NCBI GenBank assembly: GCA_032717465.1
Contig: CM064665.1
Coordinates: 23,386,588 to 23,450,587 of the forward strand
Source: Coenobita brevimanus
Lineage: Eukaryota > Arthropoda > Malacostraca > Decapoda > Coenobitidae
Direction: 5' to 3'
Length of the DNA stretch: 64,000 bases
Part shown: one piece after another, positions 1-12,289 of the stretch
How the letters are laid out: each line of letters opens with the position of its first letter
Position numbering within the stretch: the stretch's first letter is position 1
Position numbers and translations under genes: made by a program
Notes under the pieces: model-generated
What the model saw: only the letters and a program-made list of their open reading frames with translations
Told to the model about the DNA's origin: nothing
The model's database searches: none

Positions 1-858
1 TAACTGTCAAAAGGTAGCAACAAATATAAATAAATTTATCAATATAAACAGAGCAGCAAGAAGCAAATAAGTAATCAGACAAACAATAAGAAGTTCAGTG
101 AGTGCAACACCCTTGCCCACAAACTGGTCTAAGGACCGAACGTAATACAAGATGGCTTTGCTAGGTCAAATATTCGCCTGTCTCAGTGACTTTGATCATG
201 ACCTATCGTTCCAAACAACAAGTGGTCACCCATGTGTTGTCCCTCAACATTTCAACCCTAGATAGGAAATCTTCAAAATGTTACATATTAGGTAACGTGG
301 GGTCTGAAACAAAAAATAAAAATAAAAAAAATACTTCCGTTTGAGATATTTCAAAATGCTTCAATAAACAAATAATTCAACCCCTTATCTTTAAAAAGGA
401 CCAGAAAAAATAAAGTTTAATTGAAAAAATATATATTTTTTAAAGTTTATACAAAAATTACTAAATTTTAGGTATGCAAATCCTAGAATTAAATCTTGCA
501 AAATTGAAAAGTAATATCATGATTCCTTGGGTGGCCTGCAGTAGACCGATGCTGGGACCTTCTGTATACAAAAGGAGAAAGACAGCAAATTGAATAAATA
601 AAATCACAAGAGGGCTCAACTAGGTTACATTATAGGTAATCTGGGGGTCTAACATACCCCAATGGCTCTATAGAGCAAAATCAGAGACAGATACAGCTAT
701 GACCCCATCATCCCCATGAAGAGCATCACTAGGCAGGAAGGTAATGAGACGGACAGATCTGTAGACCTTATGCTCATATTTTTAAAAATCAATTTTCGGG
801 GACTGGGGTTTCTGATACCCCACTTCACCTATCGGATGGAGAATGTCTAAATATTTTG

Positions 859-861
<3 letters not shown>
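1..861. other. A+T-rich intergenic DNA, no gene seen
   Basis: No convincing coding sequence. The only structure I see is a weak direct repeat: a stretch near 272-305 (TTACATATTAGGTAACGTGG followed by GGTCT) resembles one near 624-652 (TTACATTATAGGTAATCTGG followed by GGTCT). This may be an old duplicated repeat about 350 bp apart. Confidence 0.5.

Positions 862-927
<66 letters not shown>
862..927. repeat. (TA)n microsatellite
   Basis: About 66 bp of uninterrupted TA dinucleotides. The short open frames across it (Tyr-Ile repeats) come from the repeat and are not genes. Confidence 0.97.
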
Positions 928-930
<3 letters not shown>

Positions 931-1021
931 AACATACAGACAGATACATACGTCGAACAAAATCTAACACAAACACTCGCTTTCTGAGTGCGCGCTTTAT
1001 AAATGCATTGCTTTGGTGAAA

Positions 1022-1103
1022 TGAGTGGCAGGGAACTATAACTTTCTGAGTGACAGGGAACCATACCTTTTTGAGTAACAGGGAACCATACCTTACTGAG
1101 TGG
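1022..1103. repeat. 25-bp minisatellite, three units plus a partial
   Basis: Three tandem 25-bp units start at 1022, 1047 and 1072. Each begins TGAGTG/A and contains CAGGGAAC followed by an A/T-rich end. A partial fourth unit starts at 1097. Confidence 0.85.
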
Positions 1104-2648
1104 ACGTATGAAAAGTTGTTACCATCAGATGATCTTGTTTTATTGAGGAGAGACTCCTCGAAATGGTAGTACATAATAGTCATTATATAATACTTCCGTT
1201 ACTATTATGTTCTCCAGTGCAGACTAAAACCATACGGTACCAACAAGAATAAAAACAATATCTTCGAAATTACTTCTTAAACTGTAATGAAAAAAGTCCG
1301 CATTTTCAACACTACGGTGCAACAAAGGCATAAGAGCTTGAAATCTTTCCCCCAATTACGTTCCACTTATACTGATCATAAAGGGCTGTTAGGCGTCGGT
1401 AATGGGCGTGAGGCGTACACCATCGTGTTCCTAGGCTGCTTTTACTGCATTGGATGTAATCCACTATATTCTGTTAGTACCAATAACTGGAGATCAGGGG
1501 TTGAGGACTACTGTGCTGTTACTGTAGTGCTTTCCAAGGAGTCACATGGTCACGCTCCACTTAAAGGACACTTGTTGAAGGTGTTTTCGCGATCACAAAG
1601 AGTCAAGATAATATTATGTCAAAATTATAAGAAGTTACGATGCAAGATGATGTAAAATCAAACAAACAAAACCAAAATTCAAAGACCTCAAATTAACATA
1701 GTTTTCACTCACAGTTAACGCGATTTCTGACAGTAAATACCTTCGTGTTAAATGATGATAATGATGTCGATGATGATGTAACTGCAGTTTACCATGTTCT
1801 TTATACAGAAATATCGTAATAAAAAAAATCGCTGGCTTTAGATCTTTCCAGCCAGATTTTTTTTTTTTTCCCCGCTAGTGATGTAACAGGCACACCAAGA
1901 ACACCATCAACCACCGTCACCATAGCAACAGTAACTAGATCGAAGGTGCTCAGAAAGTACAAAGACGCCGTCCCGGCATTTGATCTTGTCCTTTGACCTC
2001 AGTATTCGAACGATCTACATCAAAATGGAATCAGTTCTTTCCATCCCAACACACGATCTGTGTTTAAGATTGGCATAAATTGGATCAGTCATTAATGTGG
2101 TATTTTGTTAACGTTGATCCATAGAACAAAGTGGCTTTATTTCACTAGCCAAGCAGCAGTAACAAAAATAATACAAATACAACAATAATAGTAAGAACAA
2201 AGCGGTGATTCTTTACAACGTATCCAAGTCGCGTCAACACTTACAGACATTTGCCCAACAACGATAATATGAACAAAAAGAGCGACAAAGACATTGGCAA
2301 GAACAACAGTGCAAATATCAAGCTGCTCCTTTACTATGTCTAAGCACAGCGTCAAAACTAAATGAGATATTATTAAACTAATCAACCAACCTGTTTGATG
2401 TGTCGCTTTATTAGTTCGGAGAACAACACATGTCCAGGGATTTCTGGACATATGTTGGGTTATATGTGAATCTTTTGTGTCAGCCACACTGTTGGTCGAA
2501 ATTTGCTAGTTCTTGTTCACCCATAAATGCAACCACAGGACCAGGATGGGATGTAAAAATATCGACTGTTGTTGTTGTACATGTGGATATGGAGTTAAAG
2601 AAAACTGACTGACAACTTTAAATAGTCCTTTGCACTCGTTTTATTCCT

Positions 2649-2650
<2 letters not shown>
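1104..2650. other. Intergenic stretch, no supported gene
   Basis: A 122-codon open frame at 1287-1655 (+) has no recognisable domain and no homopolymer bias. I cannot support it as a gene. A T-rich run lies at about 1857-1870. Nothing else stands out. Confidence 0.4.

Positions 2651-2694
<44 letters not shown>
2651..2694. repeat. (TG)n microsatellite
   Basis: About 44 bp of uninterrupted TG dinucleotides. Confidence 0.97.
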
Positions 2695-2696
<2 letters not shown>

Positions 2697-2754
2697 AGTG
2701 AAATGGAAAGTGTTCAGACAAGTTTTTGTGAATAAATTCAGATTTGGGAGAGAG

Positions 2755-2870
2755 AGAATTCAGAGAACAGACTTGACACAGCCTTCACTACCTCTTCAAC
2801 ACGAACTGTATTTCCTAAGCTGAACAGCCTAACATACCACAACATAGAAAGAATGAAATATAAAGACGTT
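2755..2870. repeat. Degenerate copy of a dispersed MITE-like repeat
   Basis: It contains ACAGCCTTCACTACCTCTTC followed by an ACGAACTG...CCTAAGCTGAA segment. The same order recurs near 19140-19200 and, less clearly, elsewhere in the window. This is the inner part of the family best seen at 10327-10540. Confidence 0.45.
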
Positions 2871-4382
2871 GTCGGGCTGTAGGGTGTACGACTCATATCA
2901 ACAGAACTCTGGAGACCACTAGGATGACGATAGTGTCTGGGAAACACCGCACAGTGAAATAAAAGACCAGGGGATGAAGCGGGAAGTTAACTCTGCCATG
3001 ACGGGGAAAAAACTGCCAATTCATGTTAGAGTCTGGATACTTTACCAAATAATCAGCCGTTCAGTTAAAACACTGGCTACGAAATATGTAACTTGACTAA
3101 CGTTTCTGTCAAAAAAAACATACATAAGCTGTATACTCCAGTTTCATTTTCCTAGAAAATATTTGCAACGTACATTAGCACTTGTACCCACGATATATAA
3201 ATTCCTAGGTAACTTTCGTAACTGTCTTGGGCCTGTAGTGATGTTGGTGGGCACTTACAGGTAAATGAATAAATTGCATGGTATTTGAGACAGTTATTAA
3301 TTTTCTTTTCCAGTAAGAGTCAATGAAAAGGCACAAAAATATTTTGTGGTAAAAAAAAAAGGGGGGGGGGAACGCCAAATCACGATCAGTTCATGCCAAG
3401 ACTCCTGATAAAGACAGTGCACGTTCGTCGAGTGTTTGACGTTTGTCGTGCCAGGAAACCGTCAAATGGAGGGAGGGGTAAAGAAGTGGGTGTGATGAGC
3501 AAAATAATGGGTGAAACAGGCTGGAAATCTGTTGGGTGGTGGGGCTGGGGCAATCAAGTACATTTTTAGAAACTCGGTGTTGTAGGACCAGCAGTTTGAT
3601 TACAGTGAAACTTTGCATGAATATATCCTCTTGGACTAGGTGTCAGGGGTAAATACTTGTGAGACAAAGACATGGGTCGATGAGGTGGAAATATGATGGG
3701 TGTGGAGAATGGCCGTGAGAGTATTCCCTGTGAAAGTAGGTGCTGTGGGTGAAGGGTTACTTCATTTTTTTTTTCAATTGTACAGGCAACTGTTGTTGTG
3801 ATTAACCAGTTCTTGCTTCCAGGATAAAAAAAAAAATAGTTTATTACATGGATGAAAACAAAGTCAGCAACAATGACCACTGCTGAATCAAAGTGAAATC
3901 TGCAGTTTTCCACCCATTATTTACTCTGATATGTTACGTTAACTACCAGGGAGCCTGACAGCCCACTTAACATTGACGTGATTACCCTCACAGCTGTCTT
4001 CTTGAAACTGATTACATATTTTTACATCATTTGTGCTGTCACTAACCGATCCTGTTCACCGTAGGAGAGACCTTTCTACCTGGGGTGCTTAGATACAGCC
4101 TTCAGTAACCATGAAGCTGCATAACATATGTTCCAAGTCGAACCAAATATTATTGTGCAGCAAAATATAAAATATGAAATACCGTACCGGGAGAGCCTCT
4201 CTTCCTTTACATCCACACGCAATATTAAAGACATCGACACTTTTCTTGCAGTCTTGTCACTTCTCTTGTTTACTAGCTTCCCTTGCAGAATTCTTTTACT
4301 CAAGTATATTGTTAGTATACTTGAGTATCAGTTTATAATGGAAGAAGATTTTAAGATACACATCATTTTTTTTTCTCTCTCC

Positions 4383-4383
<1 letters not shown>
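2871..4383. other. Intergenic stretch with short A- and G-runs
   Basis: There is no recognisable gene. It contains an A-run followed by a G-run near 3351-3370. It also holds a partial copy of the dispersed MITE-like repeat near 4055-4115 (GTAGGAGAGACCTTTCTACC and a downstream ACAGCCTTCAGTAACC). Confidence 0.4.

Positions 4384-4432
<49 letters not shown>
4384..4432. repeat. (CA)n microsatellite
   Basis: About 49 bp of uninterrupted CA dinucleotides. They produce a Thr-His repeat in the overlapping open frame, which I do not treat as a gene. Confidence 0.97.
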
Positions 4433-4436
<4 letters not shown>

Positions 4437-5030
4437 TTAGTTTTCATTCTCACCTGGTACTCTCATCCACTCGCCACCTCTTCCACCTTTCCATTATATT
4501 CTCTATCACGTCTGCATTCAGATCTCTCATCAAATTAACGTTTTCCTGCGTATGGTTTTATCTGTTCAGAATTTCTCTCCCTCTGATGTCCTTGCTGTTT
4601 GCTGGAGTATAAGCAGGCACCGATACTCACACATATATTCTTACTTTCGCGTTAACCCAGGTAATACAGTGGGTTATTACTTTTTTTTTATTCTGCTACC
4701 ACTAGACGCGAATTTTGCCTTGAGGGGAAATTTGTAGCAGTGCACGAGTTAATGGTGATTGCTTCTAAGCGCTTCAGTTCATTAGATCCAACGTAAATAA
4801 AATAAAATAATCTGGAATTGGTCAAAAGTAATAGTTACGCCATCGTAGTGAAGCGACTAACTAAATCGGTTCTGGACTCCATCTTGCCATATTCTGGTAC
4901 ATCTTCCCTCTGGTCTTGACAGTGGCAGTATGTGTGCCTGCCCACATACTCATCCCCATGCTGCCCCTGCCCTTCACCACTTCCCTCTCAATTTCAAGCT
5001 CTGGGGCTGCATGTTCAGCCACCGTCCACT

Positions 5031-5088
<58 letters not shown>
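5031..5088. repeat. (TC)n microsatellite
   Basis: About 58 bp of TC dinucleotides. Open frames on both strands across it are Ser-Leu or Glu-Arg repeats. Confidence 0.97.
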
Positions 5089-5090
<2 letters not shown>

Positions 5091-5169
5091 TCTCTCAGAG
5101 CATTGGTTCCTCATATTTTCGAAGATACAATTCTTAAATGTGGTCTTCGCCTTTTCTAGGATGATTCTC

Positions 5170-5800
5170 GTCACAGGGATGGGCTGAGATGATGGATGGT
5201 GGTACAGGATGGGGAAGGACAGATATATCCTATGCGTATGGGTGTTCTAGGTCGACCGGTAGCCAAGGCAGCTATTGTTAGGATATTCACACTGTCAGGT
5301 GTGTGAACAGGAGTGGGCTGGATGGGCTTCCATGGTGATGGGTAGTGAGGCATGCTGGATGAATAAAACATATGCTGTGAAGATTAATGTTATATGCAGG
5401 CTGATAAGGTGCAGCGCTAAGGTGGAGGCTTAAACTAAGGTTGGGTGGGAAGAAAACAGTGGGTGGGATGGGCTGAGATGGTTATGTGTGGTGGGACATG
5501 ATGGAACGACTACCTCAAATGTAAAGTTAGAGTTCTCATAAAGGTTCAGTGTGGAATGGAAGAGGAGAAAACAAGTAGGACAGATGGAAGGGATGGCTAA
5601 GGTGGGCTTGGATGGAGAGCAGGAAGGGACGAGCACATCTATGTGGACAGAAATTATATGAGGGGCAGCGTTATCATTGAAAATTTAATGGAAAGGTGGG
5701 GAAGACGAGGCAGATAAAAGGTGGGGTGGGTGGATGGGGGATGGCTGGATGGGCATGGGTGGTGGTGGGTGTGGACGGGTATAATACACCTTTTGATAAT
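5170..5800. repeat. G-rich degenerate GATGG/GGTGG tract
   Basis: The plus strand is strongly G-rich with recurring GATGG, GGTGG and GGGATGGGCTGAGATG. The last occurs near 5177 and again near 5466, suggesting old tandem units about 290 bp long. No coding potential is supported. Confidence 0.5.
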
Positions 5801-6942
5801 GCATGTATATGTTGGCAGGTACGTGTGTGGCAATGGTAATATATAACTTTCTCCCAGCAGAAACACAAGAACAACAGCATCAAGAAAGTCAGCACACGTT
5901 GGTCTTTTTTATCTTGCTACTCATGAACCAAGATAAATGAAAAATCGTTTTCCAGTAGCCAAAATCCAAAAGAAAATAAGCATCGTAAGTAAGATCTTAA
6001 TATTCCATAAGTATCATGCTTTAAAAATTGTATAATTGCAATAGAAAAAAGTGTATGAAGTTAATATGAGAGCACTAAGTGACTATCGCCATCCGAAAAA
6101 GCGAACAAATAGAAAGAAGGGCTCTCCAACTTATGTAAATGTTGGAGTCCTTCTGGAGCCTGCACGAGGAGATCCCACGGTTGTACATATCCTTATATTA
6201 GGTGCGCTGCTGCTGGCAAAGTTACGCTTTCTGCACTCTCTTTATATTTTAATATTTCTGTGTGATAAGTAGCTATCACTGGGGTGCATTATTTATGTTA
6301 ACTTCTTCAGACTGGTAAAATTAATATATTATTTTTGCCACCTCCAGACGATATTATATTACTTGGGAATGATGTCCAGTAGTAAAATGGTTAATAAAGT
6401 CACCCATGAGGTCAACAGAATTGTTTGGTAGTTGCAGGATAAAATAGAAACTACGCACGGTAACTGACTGAAGGAGGTAATGCTCAAAAGTATTTATAAT
6501 TTTGCATTGCTCCCGTATGGAGTTATTTTCTATTTTTTTTTACTCATTACATGCTCATTTATATTAATATATACTCTTTGCATCATCCTTTATATACTTC
6601 CATGCATTGCAGTGGACTACAGTAATCGTAATGTTACTAAAATTAAGAGGAGACCTACATTACCTGTTTCAAGGTAACATCCTTTGCAAAATGGCTTGAA
6701 CAGAAAGCTGAAGGACAGGAGTGATGGAGTGTTTCCATTAACTCCTTCCATCTGATGATTTGAATTTTACATTATCATTGGTGCTTCAACAACACAGTTT
6801 TATTTAAAATAGGATACATTTTGAAACTGAAGTGTTATGCTCAGCTCTCATTAACCACTCCAGTAAAAGCGTCGTTTCATCAGCTGATTAAAATGACTTG
6901 GAGGTTGCAATAAACAACAATGCCGCAATATGTGTGAAAATG

Positions 6943-6945
<3 letters not shown>
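5801..6945. other. Intergenic stretch, nothing recognisable
   Basis: A+T-rich DNA with no domain-bearing frame and no clear repeat. Short open frames at 6051-6272 and 6480-6677 have no recognisable features. Confidence 0.4.

Positions 6946-6979
<34 letters not shown>
6946..6979. repeat. (GA)n microsatellite
   Basis: About 34 bp of GA dinucleotides. Confidence 0.95.
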
Positions 6980-6980
<1 letters not shown>

Positions 6981-8400
6981 CAAGGGATGGGGTAACTTAT
7001 TAATAGATCAAAGGTCGATAGTACACTAATAACATCTACATAAGTTAACTGGTAGATAATATCGTTTTCCAACTCATACAAACTCAGTCATACTACTTTC
7101 AGTTGAACTGATCTTGATCGTTGCACTTATCTCACAATGGAAGAAGGGCGAGATACTACCGTCACCTGTCACTCTCTGGATTAGTTGCTTTAGTCACTTC
7201 AGTTAATAATTCACAACTTCATTTTTACTGACATTAAACACATGTCAGTTTGTCAAGGTTGTCAAGTGTGCCAACTGCCAAACTCCTTTACATACTTACA
7301 CTGTTCCAGGTTCATATGTGGCATACGGTACAATCGTGTTAATTTGTAATTTTACACTGACCTAACAATGCGCTGAAGTATAAAACGATCTTACTAGCCG
7401 ATAAAAACCAAAGAAGACAGAATTGTGATGGTTCATTAGGAGGGAATCACAGACCTGTATTGACGTTACTCTATACATCTACACTTCATTAGGCACCTTT
7501 TGTTAGTTTGCTTTTCAGCTTTCGTTTTTCTGGTTTTGGATCCTTTCATACATTCGTAAGAAATAACTTGCCAGAGTCAGTATTTTCTCCCATCAGCATA
7601 TCTACAGAATTAAGATCCTTAAATCACGTTTCCGTGGAATCTCTAGGGCCCTTCAAGTCCAGACCAGCTTTCTCCATAGTCCCGTTACACGAGTATTTAC
7701 TGTAATATTTTAATAGAAGGAAACACATTACCTCATCATTACTGGAGGTATGCTACTGCAGTGTGGACTCTTTTTCTCATACGTGGACTGAACAGACTCT
7801 CATTTCTCATCATATATATGGGGGGTTGAGATATAAACCACTGTTACCATTAGGGCAACTTTTAGGTTGTCATAACCCTCTGAACAGGCATAGACGTAGC
7901 TAACCTCACAGGATGCACATCCCTGCCTTGAGACAGTAAGGCAGTGTTTTGCACACTTGATGTATTGGTAAGAGTGGTTTGTATAAGCTGAATAAAAGAC
8001 TTTCCGATAGTGCCTACCATACATACGACATGCTGTAATATAACACCAGTTCACTGCCAAATTTCAGGTCAGTTTAGTTGTATATTTTCTTTTTCTATTC
8101 ATTTCTAATTAATGTCCTATCCATGCAGTTCTAAAGCAATCCAGTCCATCACCAATTCAAATACAGTATAGCTAACTCTATGTCTGGCTGCACCGAGATT
8201 GCATATCCCCCGTGATCACTGTGATGCACAAGCTTTTCGCCACATTTCCTTCGCAGACGTGTTAACCGGTACTGTCTAAGCTGAATATAATTATTCGGTG
8301 TTAGAAACGATAGAGAAAAGTAATCGTACTGAAGGAATTAACAAGTTGAAGAAAACTGCGTTGTGACAGTCAGACACCAAGCAATTAGTGCAAAACTGAA
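6980..8400. other. Intergenic stretch, nothing recognisable
   Basis: No coding domain, RNA gene or clear repeat was seen. Confidence 0.4.
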
Positions 8401-8900
8401 GTCGAGGAAATAGAAAAAAAAGCATAAAAACTGTGTAAAAAAGGAAGGAGTATTGTATAAGCGAGTGGCACAGAGGCGGTGAAAGGCAGGGGAAAGAAAA
8501 GAGAACTGATGAAAGAAAAAGGGAGAGATTGTGTGAGGGAGGGAAGGGTAGCAAAGGAGGAGATGTGTTTGACGGCGAGAAGTGAAAGAGGGAGTGGAGG
8601 GGAAAGAGAAATGAAAGTTACTGGGGAGGGGACGAGGCAAAAAAGGGAGAGGTGGACGGGGAGGAAGGGGCAATAAATGAGACACTGGGGAGGAACGCAT
8701 AAATGGGAAAGGCTGGGAAGCTGGTGGAGGTACAAATTAACGAGAGACTGAGGAAGAGGAGGGCAAAAATGGGAAGGGTAGAGGGTGAGTGGAGACGAGT
8801 GTTGGGGGTGGGTGATGGAAGGGAGGGGGTAGCCAATAAGGAAAACAGAAAGGGGAGGGGGCTGAAGCATGTAAGTGACAGCCAGAAGGTAACCAATGTC
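8400..8900. repeat. Long purine-rich tract
   Basis: For about 500 bp the plus strand is overwhelmingly A and G (GGGAGGG, GAAAGAG, AAGGAGG motifs). The minus strand is therefore stop-poor in several frames and gives Pro/Ser/Leu-rich open frames, including one at 8385-8870. I read these as composition artefacts. Confidence 0.8.
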
Positions 8901-9064
8901 TTCCTGAGAAACTACTGACCATTGATATAACGTTGCTGTAAAGCCTTTTCAAATGTGTACAGTTTTATTTTATGTTGTTCCGTGTTTACTGGCATATTCC
9001 AGTACACGCAGTATAGATGCTGTGAACTGTAAAATGGGATGGAGGCTTGGTCCGCATCAGAAGT

Positions 9065-9350
9065 TTGCTAAAGGTATTAACCATTTCATTGTGTTAACAC
9101 ATTTTGTACTTGGTGCTTCCTATATCAGAAAATTATCCTCAGTCCCTTCAGTCCGAGTAAGTCTATTACGTTTTGTTCCTGCTACAACCTGTCGCCTTTA
9201 CTCGGTTAAATAGTCTCCTGGTAATGAAAGGATTCATAAAAGGTTGCACTTAATATTCCAACTCCAAAAGTCTATATAAAAGAAAATAGCAAGGTATAAA
9301 ACAAAGACTAGGTCATCGGATTGAAGGAGTTCAGCCAGCACAAACTAAGT
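9065..9350. repeat. Degenerate MITE-like repeat region
   Basis: It contains TTAACCATTTCATTGTG near 9077, TCAGTCCCTTCAGTCCGAG near 9140 and the opposite-end motif GTCATCGGATTGAAGGAGTT near 9311. The ends are inverted relative to each other (CCTTCAGTCCGA against TCGGATTGAAGG). They match the family seen intact at 10327-10540. Confidence 0.5.
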
Positions 9351-10326
9351 GAACAGAAACAATGACGCTTGAGTGTGTATTGTACTTTCACGTACATCTT
9401 CCAAAGGTCATCATTTTTTCCTTAACCCCTCTTATAATTCCAGGTCGCCGTACTGGCCCGTTCATACCAATTACGACATTCCTCCACCAGACACCTTAAC
9501 TCCATTCTTCATCACATCCTGGCAATGCATCATAAACAATAACACACGGCCACACCTACCACTCACTACCTCCTTTCTTCAGAATCACTGGCGTCTCAAA
9601 ATGTTCTCACTTTCACCTCACGCAGTACTCCATCTACATGCACAGTGAACCATCTTGGTGGCATAACATTGCTAGTTATAGTAGTCGCTTCTGTCAGTCT
9701 TTTACCTTTGACTGGTAGGCATTACCCATTGTTCATGATAATTTTTGTCGTCAGGCAGAATAAAATACACACTTAAAACATTTCCAGCGAACGGAATATT
9801 GAATACTTTGATTTATCAGCACCAGATTACATAACAGAACTGAGAAAGATCGGAAAGATTTTTGTATTATGGAGCAGTTGTATAATATGAGAATCCTTGA
9901 TAGATATTACATTAGAACAAAAGAGAAGAAAATTTTGAAAACACTTGAATGGAGCCAAAATAACGAAAAATATTAAAACCAGGGAGTAATTGGACGCCAT
10001 CGTTTCAGCCGTGAACTTAAAACTAAGTTTTGTGTTGGTAAGCAGTCCCCGGTCCTGCTAATTGAGTTGCCAAGCCGCTGCACACAACACTGTCCTATTC
10101 CCTCCATTAGCCTGATTGCAAGAGTAAAATAAGGCACTGCAACTCGGATATACCTGCTGAACAGCTAACCCACTCAGCACGATTTTTTTTTAATGTGTTG
10201 CAGTTACCAGGCTGCTGCACACTGTTTTGTATCTACCATTAACTTCACTTCGAACATAAAATTATACACTGGGATATCGATATGCACCATATGGCAGTAG
10301 CAAGAATAAAATACAAAATATAAGAA

Positions 10327-10540
10327 GGATTAACTCTTTAGTAAGATGACATTATCACCGTATTCTTGCTACTTATAGACAGTTTTACGCAGTTTAAGAG
10401 ATATTGCAGACCAGAGGGGATACATACAGCCTTCAGTTCCACCTTCACAACCTGACTGCTTCCATTATATTGAATACAGTTCTCAGAAAGTAGCAAGAAT
10501 ATGAAAAAAGTAGGTTATCGGATTGAAGGGGTTAAATGAG
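10327..10540. mobile_element. MITE-like element with imperfect inverted ends
   Basis: The left end reads TTAACTCTTTAGTAAGATGA and then TATTCTTGCTAC. The right end reads GTAGCAAGAATATG and then ATCGGATTGAAGGGGTTAAA. The two ends are inverted copies over roughly 45 bp, and the whole is about 210 bp with no open frame. Related degenerate copies occur near 2755, 4055, 9065, 11140, 19120, 19725, 20150, 34210, 41790, 59180 and 60935. I infer an old non-autonomous DNA transposon family. I cannot assign a superfamily. Confidence 0.6.
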
Positions 10541-10670
10541 TAATGTAATAACGGCAAGAGAAGGTATAGGCCACAGTAAAATTCTTGCCTTATATGGTTC
10601 AGCCACACGTACTGGTCTACCACGCTGAAAAATATAGGTGGAAATAATGAACATTCCTGAACAACGCCGA

Positions 10671-10671
<1 letters not shown>

Positions 10672-10762
<91 letters not shown>
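10672..10762. repeat. (GT)n microsatellite
   Basis: About 90 bp of GT dinucleotides with two TATG interruptions. Open frames on both strands (Cys-Val and His-Thr repeats) derive from it. Confidence 0.97.
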
Positions 10763-11138
10763 AACAGTTTTTCTACGGCTATACGGTATTTCAGTAGGGA
10801 AGGGAAGCTTCAGCACTAGTCACTACGATGACATGTTTTTCGTTAAATCCTTTCTATATCAACACGCGCTTAGTGAGCTCATCACAAACGACGCAGGTAC
10901 AAAAGAAGATACTGTTATAAAGGAGTTTCTCGGAGTTGCTCAAGACTGTGTGTACTCTGTTCACTACAAGGAGTCTCTGTTAAACTGAAAAGATGTCTGG
11001 CAGTGGCTGCAATGTAAATTATTATAGTATTATCTTCTTTAAGGATTAACTGTTTGGTGAAGTGACTGGTATAATGTGTGAGACATTTGTGACCATTCTG
11101 TTTGTATCGGTACGGTCAATGTCCACTAAACTGAGTCA

Positions 11139-11237
11139 TTAACCCCTTCAGTCCGATGACGACTCTTAATTTTATTCATCTTACCACCAGACAATTATTT
11201 TACCTTAGGACAAACATTTAGTACTGAAGGGTTAATA
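11139..11237. repeat. Short MITE-like copy
   Basis: It begins TTAACCCCTTCAGTCCGATG and ends TACTGAAGGGTTAA, so the termini are inverted over about 14 bp. The interior holds CCAGACAATTATTTTACCTT, as in sister copies. At about 99 bp it is shorter than the copy at 10327-10540. Confidence 0.6.
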
Positions 11238-11349
11238 TAAGCTATGTCACCCTCCGCCCCACAGAAAAAAGTCTCTACCCGCCACACAGTGTTACAAAAT
11301 ATACTTGTAAAACAAACATAATAAATGTGTGCAGCTGCATTGCACAGCT

Positions 11350-11605
11350 AAAGATCCATGGGAGGCCACCTCCTGTAGGCACGGAACTCGGGGGTCCCAT
11401 TCTGCTTAAAACTTGCTGTGGATGGAGATGTATCACTGTGCAAAACTTCGTGCTAACAGTAAAAAAAAAAAAATAGCCGTAACATTGGCATCGACCGAGA
11501 CCCCTTGGGGTCGCCCACTAGCTTTAGATCATACCCAACCTAAAACTGATCTGTGGAGAGATCTATCACAGTGTGAATTTCGTGTTCCTTGGTAAAACCT
11601 ACCAA
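11350..11605. repeat. Degenerate 120-135-bp tandem units (left part of array)
   Basis: Two units are visible. The shared order is a GC-rich block, then C(C/T)TAAAAC(C/T)TG, then GGAGATGTATCACTGTGCAA, then TTCGTG and an A-run followed by a GCCGTA motif. Further units of the same type follow at 12720-13086 and 16697-16890. The array was split by the insertion of a SINE and an LTR element. Confidence 0.65.
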
Positions 11606-11822
11606 AGTCGATATAATAACATGTCAGGACATTTGCTGACCAAAACGTGCCCGTGCTGTGCATTAAGCGTCACGGCGTGAGCGTCACGCGGCGGTTCTTC
11701 AACGCAGTTGCTCACGAGCCACGGGCGGGAGAGGGTGAACTAGTGTCGTGATCTCGACTCCCCTTCCCAGCTCTCTTAGGCAAGATCAAGATTCTTTTGA
11801 TCCTGTCTTACGGACCAAAGAC
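11606..11822. other. Short spacer, nothing recognisable
   Basis: Unremarkable sequence, locally GC-rich (GGCGTGAGCGTCACGCGGCGG near 11672-11692). No feature can be supported. Confidence 0.4.
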
Positions 11823-11848
11823 CATATATATATATATATATATATATA
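11823..11848. repeat. (TA)n microsatellite, left flank of SINE
   Basis: About 26 bp of TA. It pairs with 12237-12287 on the other side of the SINE as the likely split target. Confidence 0.9.
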
Positions 11849-12234
11849 TCATCATCATCGGCCGTTGAGGTCCACTGCAGGACCGGCCTATCCTACCGAA
11901 GCATGGACGATACAGCCAATGTATCTCTACTCAGTGGCTTAGGCTGTCTGGTAGAGGCTATGTAGAGTGAGAAGTGCTTGTGAGTGTGACTGTAGTGTTG
12001 TAGTGGCTTTGGATGTGTGTGTAGTCTGTGAACCAAGTGTAATCGGCCCACCTTAAGCCGATTGGGTGCAAGCATACTAGTATGTGACACTGGTTCAACC
12101 ACAGCACCACTTGTGTCCGCCAAAGTAGCAAGTGGCTTGGTGAACGCTTCCCAAAGTTTTACAACTCTGGCGGGAGGCGAACCCGCGCTCACCAGCGTGC
12201 GAAATGCACACTCTACCACTGTACCACAGAGGCT

Positions 12235-12236
<2 letters not shown>
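11849..12236 (-). mobile_element. tRNA-derived SINE with RTE-like GATGAT tail
   Basis: Read on the minus strand it starts at 12236 with a tRNA-like head of about 75 bp. The A-box-like TGGTACAGTGGTAGAG lies at 12211-12226. The B-box-like GGTTCGCCTCC lies at 12173-12183, inside a perfect GCGGG/CCCGC T-stem. The acceptor-like CTCTG/CAGAG pairs. A body of about 300 bp follows and ends in GTGGACCTCAACGGCC then (GAT)4 at 11849. That ending is typical of RTE-clade LINEs and their SINEs. (TA)n lies on both sides, so it sits inside a TA microsatellite and no distinct target duplication can be read. The D-stem is weak and the loop lacks U33, so it is not a working tRNA gene. Confidence 0.8.

Positions 12237-12287
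<51 letters not shown>
12237..12287. repeat. (TA)n microsatellite, right flank of SINE
   Basis: About 50 bp of TA directly abutting the tRNA-like head of the SINE. Confidence 0.95.

Positions 12288-12289
<2 letters not shown>

Noticed and set aside
1287..1655. 122-codon frame as a small gene
   Set aside because: No recognisable domain, splice context or homology that I can see. The length is plausible by chance in 64 kb.
8385..8870. 161-codon minus-strand frame and its neighbours
   Set aside because: It is Pro/Ser/Leu-rich because the opposite strand is nearly all purine. No domain is visible.
12162..12236. Functional tRNA gene on the minus strand
   Set aside because: Weak D-stem, no U33 in the anticodon loop, imperfect acceptor stem and direct continuation into a SINE body.
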